Origin: Patescibacteria group bacterium
GTDB taxonomy: Bacteria > Patescibacteriota > Patescibacteriia > Patescibacteriales > JAHJJO01
Assembly: GCA_018822835.1 (NCBI GenBank)
Contig: JAHJJO010000070.1
Span: 1-16,028, forward strand
Direction of reading: 5' to 3'
DNA length: 16,028 bases
Below, one piece after another: positions 1-6,738 of the stretch. The first letter of the stretch is position 1; each line of letters begins with the position of its first letter. The translations under genes were made by a program, and so were the position numbers. Under the pieces are notes generated by a model, which did not search any database, was not told the origin of the DNA, and worked only from the letters and a program-made list of their open reading frames with translations.

Positions 1-9
1 AATTGTTTG

Positions 10-543
10 TTATAATAAATCTTTGGTTTCTAAAATTTCATCAAGTTTTTTATCTAAATCTTTTAATTCTATTTTGCCTTTTTCACTTTTTTTTGTTTTT
101 AGCTTTGCTTCTTCTCTCTCTTCTTCTCTCTCTTTTTCTCTTTCTTTTTCTCTTTCTTTTTGTTGTTTTTGCTCGTTTTTTGCAACGATTTTTTGACTAA
201 TTTTTTTAGCTTTTGCTATTTGTCCGGGTTTTTTATGCTCTTTTTTGATAATTTGATGCCGCAACACTTCATTAAACATTCGTAATGCTTTATTAATATT
301 TTTTAAATTTTCAGCATTATTATCAAACTCAATTAAATTATAATATCCATAATTAAACTTTTTTATCTGATAAGCAAGTTTTTTATTGCCCCATTTTTCA
401 CTATGCGTAATAATACCACCATTATCAGTAATGATCTTTTTAACTTTTTCATTTATTGAATCCGACTCTTTTTCGCTGAATTTATTTGGGATAATATAAA
501 GCAATTCATAGTGCTGCAATTGTAATGTTTTTGTTTGTTCCAT
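10..543 (-). CDS. rpsF: Ribosomal protein S6 (bS6) with long charged C-terminal tail
   Basis: Small-subunit protein that binds the central domain of 16S rRNA together with S18. Residues about 10-102 form the S6 fold: an opening strand HYELLYIIP, then KWGNKKLAYQIKKFNYGYYNLIEF, then the helix and strand ending VLRHQIIKK. The 177-residue length is well above the usual 95-135 because residues after about 103 are a Lys/Glu/Arg tail (EKEREKEREEEREE around 132-145), predicted to be helical or disordered. It ends with LDKKLDEILETKDLL. The tail is encoded by a nearly pure pyrimidine tract on the plus strand (about 110-170), prone to slippage. The ATG at 543 has no Shine-Dalgarno. In many bacteria rpsF is followed by ssb and rpsR, which would lie beyond the left window edge. 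Identification is secure; tail function is unknown. Confidence 0.96.
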   Translation of the reverse strand: MEQTKTLQLQHYELLYIIPNKFSEKESDSINEKVKKIITDNGGIITHSEKWGNKKLAYQIKKFNYGYYNLIEFDNNAENLKNINKALRMFNEVLRHQIIKKEHKKPGQIAKAKKISQKIVAKNEQKQQKEREKEREKEREEEREEAKLKTKKSEKGKIELKDLDKKLDEILETKDLL

Positions 544-723
544 AAGTGATGGTTGATTAGTTAATTAGTTAATTTGATTTATTGCTATACAAACTGTTCA
601 ACTAATTACCATTAACCTGGCTAACTATTCCCCACTCTATCATAGGTTTTTAAAAAATGCAAAAAAATTAACAGATAGCAGATAATAGATAGCAGTATTT
701 TATTATCTGTTATCTGTTGTCTA
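544..723. repeat. rpsF upstream spacer with fold-back AT repeats
   Basis: About 550-575 has TTAATTAG-type units. About 668-733 has two arms built from AGATAATAGATA-like and ATCTGTTATCTG-like units that are complementary, so a hairpin can form just after the stop of the gene ending at 724. There is no clear poly-U tract after the stem on the transcribed strand, so an intrinsic terminator cannot be asserted. Confidence 0.6.
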
Positions 724-1296
724 TTATCTATTTTGTCCGGCAAAGCCAGTCGTTGATTTGTTGGCAAAGCCAACTGACGGCGGTTTAAATCCTATGCTAT
801 CTTGCACTGTTTTCGGATCTAATTTTTTTCCTGCTGAACCAGCAAATTTATTTGAATCACCTGATCCAAAGTCTATACTAGACAGCGCTATGTTTCTGCT
901 TTTTTGCTGATCTGTAAGATCGCTTATACTTGTTTTTTTACGTCCAAAAATTCCTGAAAATAATCCTCCACTACTTTTCTGAGGAACATTATTTGTTGTT
1001 GCATTATTTTTACTGCTTAAATGCGATAATATTTTTTTTATATCTCGCTTGTCTTGTATAGTAAAATTTTTATCAGATTTTTGAATTTGCTGTAATGCTG
1101 AAATTCTTTGCAACCTTGAAAGCCCGCCCCTTTTAATAAATGTTTTATATTTATTAATTACTTTTGAAACTGCGGGAATATTGTCTCTTAAATTTTTTAA
1201 GCCCCCGTATCTACTAATGCTTGAAAGTTTTCTTTGAAAACTACCCGGGCCGACAGTTCTAAATTTAGAGCCAGTTGGTAAATTTTGTATACTCAT
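724..1296 (-). CDS. Unknown basic Gly/Ser-rich protein
   Basis: About 190 residues from the ATG at 1296 (MSIQNLPTG); an in-frame TTG at 1317 would add seven residues but is less likely. I do not recognise the family. The first half is basic and mostly helical (KLSSISRYGGLKNLRDN, then RGGLSRLQRISALQQIQKSDKNFTIQDKRDIKKILSHL, about residues 20-95). The second half is low-complexity, rich in Gly, Ser and Lys (SSGGLFSGIFGRKK, FGSGDSNKFAGSAGKK), and ends with repeated GFA motifs (VGFANKSTTGFAGQ). No signal peptide, membrane segment or catalytic motif is visible. It lies between rpsF and another unknown gene, with branched palindromes upstream (1372-1482). It could be a nucleic-acid-associated or structural protein, but nothing proves this. 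Confidence 0.7.
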   Translation of the reverse strand: MSIQNLPTGSKFRTVGPGSFQRKLSSISRYGGLKNLRDNIPAVSKVINKYKTFIKRGGLSRLQRISALQQIQKSDKNFTIQDKRDIKKILSHLSSKNNATTNNVPQKSSGGLFSGIFGRKKTSISDLTDQQKSRNIALSSIDFGSGDSNKFAGSAGKKLDPKTVQDSIGFKPPSVGFANKSTTGFAGQNR

Positions 1297-1371
1297 ATAA
1301 TTAATTTTAATTTTCAATAATCAATTTTCAATAAATTATCAATGACCAATTTTCAATTAAAATCTTGGCTT
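1297..1371. repeat. AATTTTCAAT-type repeat spacer
   Basis: Degenerate repeats of a TCAATTTTCAAT unit run from about 1311 to 1358. The same unit occurs in the rplO/rpsE spacer (3900-4000) and, in the opposite sense, in the spacers on both sides of rplR. Confidence 0.6.
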
Positions 1372-1482
1372 CGTCAGAATCTCTCAGCAGAGGATTCTGA
1401 CGGTTGATACTTTTATGCGCTGGAATCCCACTCCTCAGTTTTTCCGCTTCGCGGATTAAACTGAGGAGGGGATATTCCAGCG
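1372..1482. repeat. Branched palindromic element (two hairpins, one nested)
   Basis: The first hairpin has 10-bp perfect arms CGTCAGAATC (1372-1381) and GATTCTGACG (1393-1402), with a further CTC/GAG pair inside. The second hairpin is composite: CGCTGGAAT (1418-1426) pairs with ATTCCAGCG (1474-1482), inside it CTCCTCAGTTT (1431-1441) pairs with AAACTGAGGAG (1458-1468), and at the tip CCGC-TTC-GCGG (1444-1454) forms a small hairpin. It is much more GC-rich than its surroundings. It resembles REP/REPIN-like non-coding palindromes; no transposase is present in the window. Confidence 0.8.
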
Positions 1483-1535
1483 AGGTCAGCAAAAAATAAT
1501 CCCATAATTTTATAAATAAATTTATTATCTATAAT

Positions 1536-1943
1536 TTACTCAACTTCTTCAAGTTTCTTTAAAACATCTTTCACTACATCTCTCACTTTTTTATCATCTA
1601 CATAAATAAAACAATCTTTTAATACATCTACTATTCTTCTTTTCTTATTTTCATCTTTAAAATCAGGATGATTAAACTGCTCAAAATTAAAAAATAAGTT
1701 AGCTAACTTTCTTGCTCTGTCCAATATTTTAATTGTACTTTCGGGATTCTCATCTTTATTGTTTTTTTGTATACTTTTTTCTTTGTCACGCCATTGTTTA
1801 ATAATGTCACGTGTTGCGTTAAGTACTACATCTACGTTGTCTACGTTGAACTCCTTTTCTAAATAATCTGGACTAAATTCCTTTTTTACTTTTTTGTCCT
1901 CTAATTCTTGTTTAGGTAAATTTTGCTTTAATTGTTCACGCAT
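1536..1943 (-). CDS. Unknown small charged helical protein
   Basis: 135 residues, no recognised family. The N-terminal 30 residues are highly charged (KQELEDKKVKKEFSPDYLEKEF). The rest is predicted helical with alternating hydrophobic positions (VDVVLNATRDIIKQWRDKEK, TIKILDRARKLANLFFNFEQF, RRIVDVLKDCFIYVDDKKVRDVVKDVLKKLEEVE). No signal peptide or membrane segment is visible, so a cytoplasmic location is likely. The ATG at 1943 has no Shine-Dalgarno, as in neighbouring native genes. It follows secY, where adk, map or infA is often found in other bacteria; it resembles none of these. A partner-binding or adaptor role is possible but unsupported. Confidence 0.7.
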   Translation of the reverse strand: MREQLKQNLPKQELEDKKVKKEFSPDYLEKEFNVDNVDVVLNATRDIIKQWRDKEKSIQKNNKDENPESTIKILDRARKLANLFFNFEQFNHPDFKDENKKRRIVDVLKDCFIYVDDKKVRDVVKDVLKKLEEVE

Positions 1944-2057
1944 AATTTTGTTTTGTTTAAAAAAAATTAATTTAATATTTGCATAGGATTAAAACAGATT
2001 AAAACAGTTTGAATTTAATTGCTAATTGATAATTGCTAATTGCTAATTGCTAATTGA
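1944..2057. repeat. Heptamer tandem repeat after secY
   Basis: A 7-nt unit (TAATTGC, slightly degenerate) repeats about six times from 2015 to 2057, ending right at the secY stop codon (2060-2058). Unlike most spacers here it has no clear opposite arm; its only self-complementarity is the AATT core. A second short direct repeat (TTAAAACAG twice) lies at about 1989-2009. Confidence 0.75.
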
Positions 2058-3328
2058 CTACATGCCTTCATACTCCCTCATAGTCAATTGCGATTCTACT
2101 TGTTTTACTGTTTCAATAACTACTGACACTACAATTAATAAACTTGTGCCGCCAATTGCCAATGACTGCATGCCTGTAAAATAACGCATAATTAAAGGCA
2201 ATATAGCGATCACACCTAAAAATAAAGCCCCTACAAAAATTATTTTATGCGTAGTGTTTGCTAAATATTCACTAGTGTGGCGACCTGGTCTGATTCCGGG
2301 AATAAACCCGCCCTGTTTTTGTAAATTTTCAGCAATTTGAGTTGGATGAAAAATAATTTCTGTGTAAAAATAAGTAAAACCAAAAACTAATACAAAATAT
2401 AGAATACCATAAAATAATTGATTTTGAAATAATTCAATAATCCACTGCGCAATAGATGCTAAAAAAGCTGTTTCAGCATGGACAAAAAATTGCGCGATCA
2501 TTGATGGAAACAAAATAAGTGAAATGGCAAAAATAATTGGAATAACTCCTGCCATATTTACACGAAGAGGAAGATGCGTGCTAGTACCTCCATACATTTT
2601 ATTGCCCCTTACTTGTCGCGCGTATTGTACTGGAATATTGCGCTGACCTTCATTAATAACAACTACGCCAATAATTGTAATGAATATAATAACTATAAAG
2701 CCAAGCAAAACAAATAATTGCGAAGGATCAAAAGTTGTTACAGTTTGCTGAACAACCCGTGGTATGCCGGAAACAATTCCCGCGAAAATCAATAAAGAAA
2801 TTCCATTGCCAATTTTTTTTTCAGTAATCAATTCTCCTATCCACATCAAAAATACTGTACCCGCGATAATGGTAATTATCATGCTAAATAATTCAAACCT
2901 ACTTACATCTCCTAAAATATCGTATGAAGATTTTCTAAGCAAAGTAATCATTCCATAAGATTGCATTGCCGCTAAAGGCACTGTTAGCCAACGAGTCCAC
3001 ATATTAATTTTTTGCCTGCCTTGCTCTTCCTTTTGCATTTCTTCCAATGCAGGGATAATCATTGCTAATAATTGTAAAATAATTGAAGCAGTAATATATG
3101 GCGCCACTCCCATCATAACAATGGAAAAATTTTGCATACTGCCACCTGAAAATATATTAAGCAAACCTAAAATTTGATTGGACGCAAAAAATCTCTTAAC
3201 GCTTCGAGGTTTACTCCCGGTATAGGAATATGAGCTGCAAAACGAAAAATTACGAGCATTGCCAGCACAAATAATATGTTTTTCCTCAAATCTTTAGCTT
3301 TCCAAATTTGTAATATTCTATTTAGCAT
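2058..3328 (-). CDS. secY: SecY translocase channel subunit, interrupted by a one-base frameshift
   Basis: Core channel of the Sec translocon in the cytoplasmic membrane. From the ATG at 3328 the first frame reads MLNRILQIWKAKDLRKNILF, continues through the first membrane helix and HIPIPGVNLEALRDF, then hits a TAG at 3169-3167 after 53 codons. The rest of SecY is in the -1 frame: NQILGLLNIFSGGSMQNF, VAPYITASIILQLL, GNGISLLIFAGIVSGIP, NIPVQYARQVRGNKMYGG, KQGGFIPGIRPG and the closing QLTMREYEGM. The two frames join smoothly at the six-T run (plus-strand A run 3186-3191); one extra T there would give an uninterrupted protein of about 423 residues, normal for SecY. The ATG at 3164 is therefore internal. 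Either a homopolymer error, a real mutation or a programmed -1 shift (T TTT TTG) could explain it. The start lies 3 nt after the stop of the 42-residue ORF. Confidence 0.93.
3185..3195 (-). other. Frameshift site in secY (T TTT TTG)
   Basis: On the coding strand the first-frame codons are GAT TTT TTG CGT. The six Ts read as a formal X XXY YYZ heptamer (T TTT TTG); a -1 shift there gives D-F-L-A-S-N-Q and continues into the conserved SecY frame. The alternative is one T missing from a seven-T run. The sequence alone cannot separate the two. Confidence 0.75.
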
Positions 3329-3331
3329 AGT

Positions 3332-3460
3332 TTATTTTGGATGTTGATATTCTTTTAAAAAATCTTTTTTTTCTTTTAAAAATTTTTCATATTCCTTGTA
3401 AGGCACAGCTATTAAATCTTTTTTTGTGATAAATTCTTTCGGAATAGTAATTGTAGTCAT
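3332..3460 (-). CDS. 42-residue ORF between rplO and secY, translationally coupled
   Basis: Encodes MTTITIPKEFITKKDLIAVP followed by YKEYEKFLKEKKDFLKEYQHPK. Its ATG overlaps the rplO stop as ATGA (3460-3457), and its stop lies 3 nt before the secY ATG, so it fits a coupled rplO-ORF-secY chain. The opening TITIPKEF, a mid-protein IAVPYKEYEKFL, and the charged helix recall short antitoxin-like (AbrB/MazE- or Phd-like) DNA-binding proteins common in CPR genomes, but at 42 residues it may be only a remnant, and no toxin gene is adjacent. The perfect packing argues that it is translated; the family assignment is weak. Confidence 0.6.
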   Translation of the reverse strand: MTTITIPKEFITKKDLIAVPYKEYEKFLKEKKDFLKEYQHPK

Positions 3461-3891
3461 AATGTTTTATTTATTTTCTCTTGAACGCTCTCACTCATCT
3501 TCACACCACTAAACTTCAAATTCTTTAATTTCAAATCTTCTTTTCCTAAAATTTTAACTGGCAATTTTATTTTATTAATTAACTTTTTTTGAAGCAATGT
3601 TTTAGGATTTACTGCATCGCCATCTTTGAAATATTTATTAATATCAGCCACGCTCACGACTTGATTTTTTGGTTTGTCGGATTTAAAACCCCTTACTTTT
3701 GGAGTTTGTTGAATCATTGATTTCATGCCTAAACGTTTTAATTTCATTCTGCTTACACCTGATCGACATTTTTGACCTTTCTGCCCTTTTCCACTATAAG
3801 TACCATGACCAGAAGCATTGCCTCTCCCTATTTTTTTACGTTTTTTTGTTGATCTTTTTGCTGGTTTAATTGTATGAAGAGATAAAGACAT
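3457..3891 (-). CDS. rplO: Ribosomal protein L15 (uL15)
   Basis: Large-subunit protein that binds 23S rRNA and acts late in 50S assembly. The N-terminal basic extension has the family's Gly/Arg-rich signature (KIGRGNASGHGTYSGKGQKG then KCRSGVS), and the globular C-terminal half follows. I chose the ATG at 3891 (MSLSLHTIKPAKRS), which matches usual L15 N termini, over an in-frame TTG at 3909. This gives 144 residues, normal for the family. It stops with TGA at 3459-3457, overlapping the next ATG. Upstream, the space to rpsE has no L30 gene. Confidence 0.97.
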   Translation of the reverse strand: MSLSLHTIKPAKRSTKKRKKIGRGNASGHGTYSGKGQKGQKCRSGVSRMKLKRLGMKSMIQQTPKVRGFKSDKPKNQVVSVADINKYFKDGDAVNPKTLLQKKLINKIKLPVKILGKEDLKLKNLKFSGVKMSESVQEKINKTL

Positions 3892-4061
3892 ATTTGAAAA
3901 AATTTTCAATTTTCAATCATCAAGTTTCATCCGCCGCGGCGGACAATTTTTAATGATCATTGGAAATTGATTATTGATTGATTATTGATACTTGATAATT
4001 GGTTATTTTGTTTAAGTATTGTTTTTACATTTTAAATTACATTTTGATTTTTGATTTTTTT
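3892..4061. repeat. rplO/rpsE spacer: AATTTTCAAT and TTGATTA repeats plus a GC palindrome; no rpmD
   Basis: Carries TTTTCAAT units (about 3900-3918), TGATTATTGATTGATTATTGA-like units (about 3965-3995), and a 14-nt perfect palindrome TCCGCCGCGGCGGA (3930-3943) that is almost pure GC in an AT-rich gap. I looked for the roughly 60-codon rpmD (L30) gene usual at this spot; no reading frame of that size or character exists. Confidence 0.7.
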
Positions 4062-4098
4062 ACCCTATTAAATTTGCCTCGCAACTATTTAACAGGGT
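4062..4098 (-). promoter_or_regulatory. Hairpin at the 3' end of rpsE
   Basis: Arms ACCCTATTAAAT (4062-4073) and ATTTAACAGGGT (4087-4098) form a 12-bp stem with one G-T wobble, and TTGC/GCAA pairs inside. It includes the rpsE stop codon. On the transcribed strand it is followed by A-rich, not U-rich, sequence, so it is not a classical intrinsic terminator; an mRNA-processing or stability role is possible. Confidence 0.55.
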
Positions 4099-4639
4099 GA
4101 ATTTTGCATTCTTTCAATAATGCTTCTTTATTATGTTTATCATCTTTTGACTCCACTCTCCTTAATCGTTGCAACGCTTCTATTGTGCACTTAGCGTTAT
4201 TTATTTTGTTATTAGTTCCTAAAATTTTACTTGTAATATTTTTAATTCCAGCTAATTCTATAATAATTCTAACAACTCCGCCAGCAATAACACCTCGCCC
4301 TTTACTTGCTGGTTTAAATAAAATTTTAGCAGCTCCAAATTTATGATAAATTTCATGCGGAATGGTTTCGTTAACAATTGAGACTGTTATAACATTTTTT
4401 TTTGCCTGATTTACCGCTTTAGTAACGGCTGCGCTCACATCTTTTCCCTTGCCTAATGCAACGCTTACTTTTCCTTTTTTGTCACCAACAACAACACATG
4501 CGCGAAAACTCATTCTTTTTCCTCCAGCCATAACACGAGTAACACGAGCAATATCTAAAATTCTTTGCTCAAATCCGTCTTTTGGTTCTTCTTTTTTCTT
4601 AAATCTTGGATTTTTATTTTTTTGTCTGTTGTCTTGCAT
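4085..4639 (-). CDS. rpsE: Ribosomal protein S5 (uS5)
   Basis: Small-subunit protein at the mRNA entry site, involved in decoding fidelity and mRNA unwinding. After a basic 20-residue leader (MQDNRQKNKNPRFKKKEEP) comes the double-stranded RNA-binding-like domain (FEQRILDIARVTRVMAGGKR, MSFRACVVVGDKKGKVSVALGKG), then the conserved C-terminal domain (HEIYHKFGAAKILFKPA, GRGVIAGGVVRIIIELAGI). The 184-residue length is slightly above the 165-170 norm. ATG at 4639, no Shine-Dalgarno. It sits 15 nt after an unknown gene and before rplO. Confidence 0.97.
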   Translation of the reverse strand: MQDNRQKNKNPRFKKKEEPKDGFEQRILDIARVTRVMAGGKRMSFRACVVVGDKKGKVSVALGKGKDVSAAVTKAVNQAKKNVITVSIVNETIPHEIYHKFGAAKILFKPASKGRGVIAGGVVRIIIELAGIKNITSKILGTNNKINNAKCTIEALQRLRRVESKDDKHNKEALLKECKIHPVK

Positions 4640-4654
4640 AAAAATTTTATTATT

Positions 4655-5008
4655 TTATTTCTTACATTTTATTCTATCAAAACCCTCGAAATAAATTTTT
4701 TTATCTTGAAAAATTTCTACAACTTTATATTTACCTTTTGTATATGTTTCTTTATCTTTTACAAAATGCGTTGCTTCTAAAATGATAATACTTGCTTTTG
4801 GTCTTGATAATACCTCGTTGCCTTGAGTTTCAACTAAAGGAATTTCCCCAAAAAGCCAATAATTTCTTTGACCTTTTTTTAAAAAAGCATAGATTTTCCC
4901 AATTTCAAAATTCTCAGGAATACATTCTTTTATCTTTCTATTGCCATTTTTAAATTCCTTTATATTTCTTAAGGCAAGATCTGGATTATATTCAACTTGA
5001 ATACCCAT
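4655..5008 (-). CDS. Unknown protein between rplR and rpsE
   Basis: 117 residues starting MGIQVEYNPDLALRNIKEF. I cannot name the family, although its position in the spc-type cluster and its clear globular character (GKIYAFLKKGQRNYWLFGEIPL, RPKASIIILEATHFV, GKYKVVEIFQDKKIYFEGF) suggest a conserved CPR protein. It looks like an alpha/beta or mostly-beta small domain with several aromatic residues; no membrane segment, metal motif or nucleotide-binding motif is visible. It lies 15 nt upstream of rpsE with no hairpin between, so it is very likely cotranscribed. A role in translation or ribosome assembly is a guess from context only. Base use is like that of the neighbours, so it does not look recently acquired. 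Confidence 0.8.
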   Translation of the reverse strand: MGIQVEYNPDLALRNIKEFKNGNRKIKECIPENFEIGKIYAFLKKGQRNYWLFGEIPLVETQGNEVLSRPKASIIILEATHFVKDKETYTKGKYKVVEIFQDKKIYFEGFDRIKCKK

Positions 5009-5018
5009 AAATTAATTT

Positions 5019-5052
5019 AAAATTAAATCATTGAAAATTGTTTGAAAATTGA
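5019..5052. repeat. 34-nt direct repeat, copy 1 (downstream of rplR)
   Basis: Identical over 34 nt to 5527-5560. Built from TTGAAAATTG units and beginning AAAATTAAATCATTG. The two copies enclose rplR. Confidence 0.85.
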
Positions 5053-5069
5053 TAATTGAAAATTAAAAA

Positions 5070-5483
5070 TTAAAGCCGAAGCCCTCCCTCTCTCGCCCCT
5101 TCGGCAACTGCCTTAACTCTACCATGATATTTGTATCCGCCTCTATCAAATATCACGGTTTTAATTTTTTTATCAAGCGCTTTTTTGGCTAATAATTTAC
5201 CTAACTCAAAACTAATTTCCGTTTTATTTTTATTATTTTTCTTATTATTATTTTTCTCTTCACTCTTTTTATTCTTTTCGTTTTTTCCATTCTTTCCATC
5301 TTCCATAACAATTTCTTTACTGTGCGCGCTTGCCAAAGTTTTTCCAGCAATATCATCAATCAATTGGACATACATGCCAACATTAGATCTAAACACGTTT
5401 AATCTTGGTCGCTTTGCAGTGCCTTGTATTTTCGCCCTCACTTTATTATGTCTCCTATTTCTTTGTTGTTGTTTATCTCTCAT
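5070..5483 (-). CDS. rplR: Ribosomal protein L18 (uL18) with a Lys/Asn insert
   Basis: Large-subunit protein that binds 5S rRNA and, with L5, helps place it in the 50S subunit. The N-terminal basic region (RNRRHNKVRAKIQGTAKRPR), the strand LNVFRSNVGMYVQLIDD, and the C-terminal FDRGGYKYHGRVKAVAEGAREGGL are diagnostic. Length is 137 residues against about 117-120; the excess is a low-complexity insert at residues about 62-88 (NGKNEKNKKSEEKNNNKKNN) between the two halves, at a site where L18 normally has a surface loop. The insert is encoded by a long A/G-only-like tract that can expand by slippage. ATG at 5483, no Shine-Dalgarno. Flanked by 34-nt direct repeats. Confidence 0.96.
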   Translation of the reverse strand: MRDKQQQRNRRHNKVRAKIQGTAKRPRLNVFRSNVGMYVQLIDDIAGKTLASAHSKEIVMEDGKNGKNEKNKKSEEKNNNKKNNKNKTEISFELGKLLAKKALDKKIKTVIFDRGGYKYHGRVKAVAEGAREGGLRL

Positions 5484-5526
5484 AACGCATAAATTAATTT
5501 TAAATTTTGATTGAATTTTAAATTTA

Positions 5527-5560
5527 AAAATTAAATCATTGAAAATTGTTTGAAAATTGA
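5527..5560. repeat. 34-nt direct repeat, copy 2 (upstream of rplR)
   Basis: Identical partner of 5019-5052, followed by further TTGAAAATTGA units up to about 5579 that run into the end of rplF. The preceding part (5495-5526) has an ATTTTAAATTT-type fold-back. Confidence 0.85.
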
Positions 5561-5585
5561 AAATTGAGAATTGAAAATTCTTTGC

Positions 5586-6131
5586 TTACTCGCCTTTTGC
5601 CGCTGTCTTCCCTGCCTTTCTCCTAATTACCTCGTCAACATATTTTATGCCTTTTCCTTTATACGGTTCTGGTTTTCGCACTTTTCTAATTTGGGCCGCT
5701 GTTTCGCCAACCAATTGTTTATCAATTCCGTTTATAGTAATAATATTTTTTTCCACACTCGCGGATATTCCATCTAACAAATTATATTCTACTGGATGCG
5801 AAAATCCCACATTTAAAGTTAATACACTTCCACTTGCTGACGCCTTATATCCAACTCCGTTAATTTCCAATTTTTTTTCAAACCCCTGAGTAACTCCAAT
5901 AACCATATTATTAATCAGACTTCTAAACAAGCCCCATAAAGCTTTTTTGTTTTTATCTTTAATATTATCAACGCTAATAATAATTTGATTATTATCTATT
6001 TTTACATTAACTAAACTATTAATTTTTTGCTTCAACTCACCTTTTGGACCTTTAACCACAATAAAACCATCCTCAATTTTAGCTTGAGTGCCTTCTATCA
6101 ATTCAATTGGAAGTTTTCCTATTCTAGACAT
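5586..6131 (-). CDS. rplF: Ribosomal protein L6 (uL6)
   Basis: Large-subunit protein near the factor-binding site and the sarcin-ricin loop. It shows two tandem L6 domains: MSRIGKLPIELIEGTQAKIE, VKGPKGELKQKI and the helix WGLFRSLINNMVIGVTQGF in the first; LEINGVGYKASASGSVLTLNVGFSHPV and INGIDKQLVGETAAQIRKVR in the second; ending with the conserved PEPYKGKGIKYVDEVIRRKAGKT. 181 residues is the usual length. ATG at 6131, no Shine-Dalgarno. The repeat spacer upstream separates it from rpsH. Confidence 0.98.
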   Translation of the reverse strand: MSRIGKLPIELIEGTQAKIEDGFIVVKGPKGELKQKINSLVNVKIDNNQIIISVDNIKDKNKKALWGLFRSLINNMVIGVTQGFEKKLEINGVGYKASASGSVLTLNVGFSHPVEYNLLDGISASVEKNIITINGIDKQLVGETAAQIRKVRKPEPYKGKGIKYVDEVIRRKAGKTAAKGE

Positions 6132-6265
6132 AAATCATCGCATAACGCATAACTCGTAACGCATAACGCAATTAAGATAATGCGGATTAATATATTTATA
6201 TTGGCATTAATGAATTGCGCATTTTAATAGCACTCCGTTACGCGTTCCACGTTATGCGTTACGCG
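6132..6265. repeat. ACGCATA/TGCGTTA fold-back spacer between rpsH and rplF
   Basis: About 6138-6168 has CGCATAAC-type units and about 6238-6266 has the complementary GTTATGCG/TTACGCG units, so the whole spacer can fold into a long imperfect stem. A weaker inner pairing joins AATGCG near 6179 with CGCATT near 6217. The same unit appears at 9503-9521 and around 13130-13290. Confidence 0.8.
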
Positions 6266-6727
6266 TTAATATATTTCGCAAATAATCTCACCGCCCACTT
6301 TCTTTTTTCTTGCTTCTTTGTTAGTCATTAATCCTTGCGGAGTGGAAATAATTGCTATTCCAAAATTATTTAAAACTTTTGGCAATTCATCTTTTTTAGC
6401 ATAAATACGCAATCCTGGCTTACTGATACGTTTTAAATTATTTATTTCTGACTTTCCATTTTCTTTATATTTTAAAATAATTTTTAATTGATCGAAAGCA
6501 TATGTATCTAATTGCTGCTCTTGTTGATCTAAAAATTTATTTTTTTTTGCTTGACTTTCAACGTTTTGCCCAGCTTTTAATATTTTTACATCATGTACCC
6601 ACCCTTCTTTTTTAAGAATTTCAGCAATTTCGCGCTTAATTTTGCTCACACCTAAAATTACTTCAGATTTTTTTATTACTGAAGCATTTCTAATTCTTGT
6701 AAGCATGTCTGCTATTGGATCAGTCAT
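6266..6727 (-). CDS. rpsH: Ribosomal protein S8 (uS8) with an internal insert
   Basis: Small-subunit protein that binds the 16S central domain and, in many bacteria, represses the spc operon. The N terminus MTDPIADMLTRIRNAS and the C-terminal signature ISTPQGLMTNKEARKKKVGGE are diagnostic. Length is 153 residues against about 130; the extra residues are a Gln/Lys-rich stretch at about 52-78 (GQNVESQAKKNKFLDQQEQQ) between the N-terminal domain strand and the strand FDQLKIILKY. ATG at 6727, no Shine-Dalgarno. No recognisable S8-binding mimic was found near rplE, but I could not search for it by structure. Confidence 0.97.
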   Translation of the reverse strand: MTDPIADMLTRIRNASVIKKSEVILGVSKIKREIAEILKKEGWVHDVKILKAGQNVESQAKKNKFLDQQEQQLDTYAFDQLKIILKYKENGKSEINNLKRISKPGLRIYAKKDELPKVLNNFGIAIISTPQGLMTNKEARKKKVGGEIICEIY

Positions 6728-6738
6728 AATTTAGGTTA

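Noticed and set aside
2058..3164. A shorter secY starting at MLNIFSGGSMQ.
   Set aside because: This methionine is inside the conserved region after the first membrane helix; the true N terminus is found upstream in another frame.
3892..4084. A hidden rpmD (L30) gene between rpsE and rplO.
   Set aside because: All frames on the minus strand are broken by stops within a few codons, and no L30 motif is visible; absence agrees with CPR biology.
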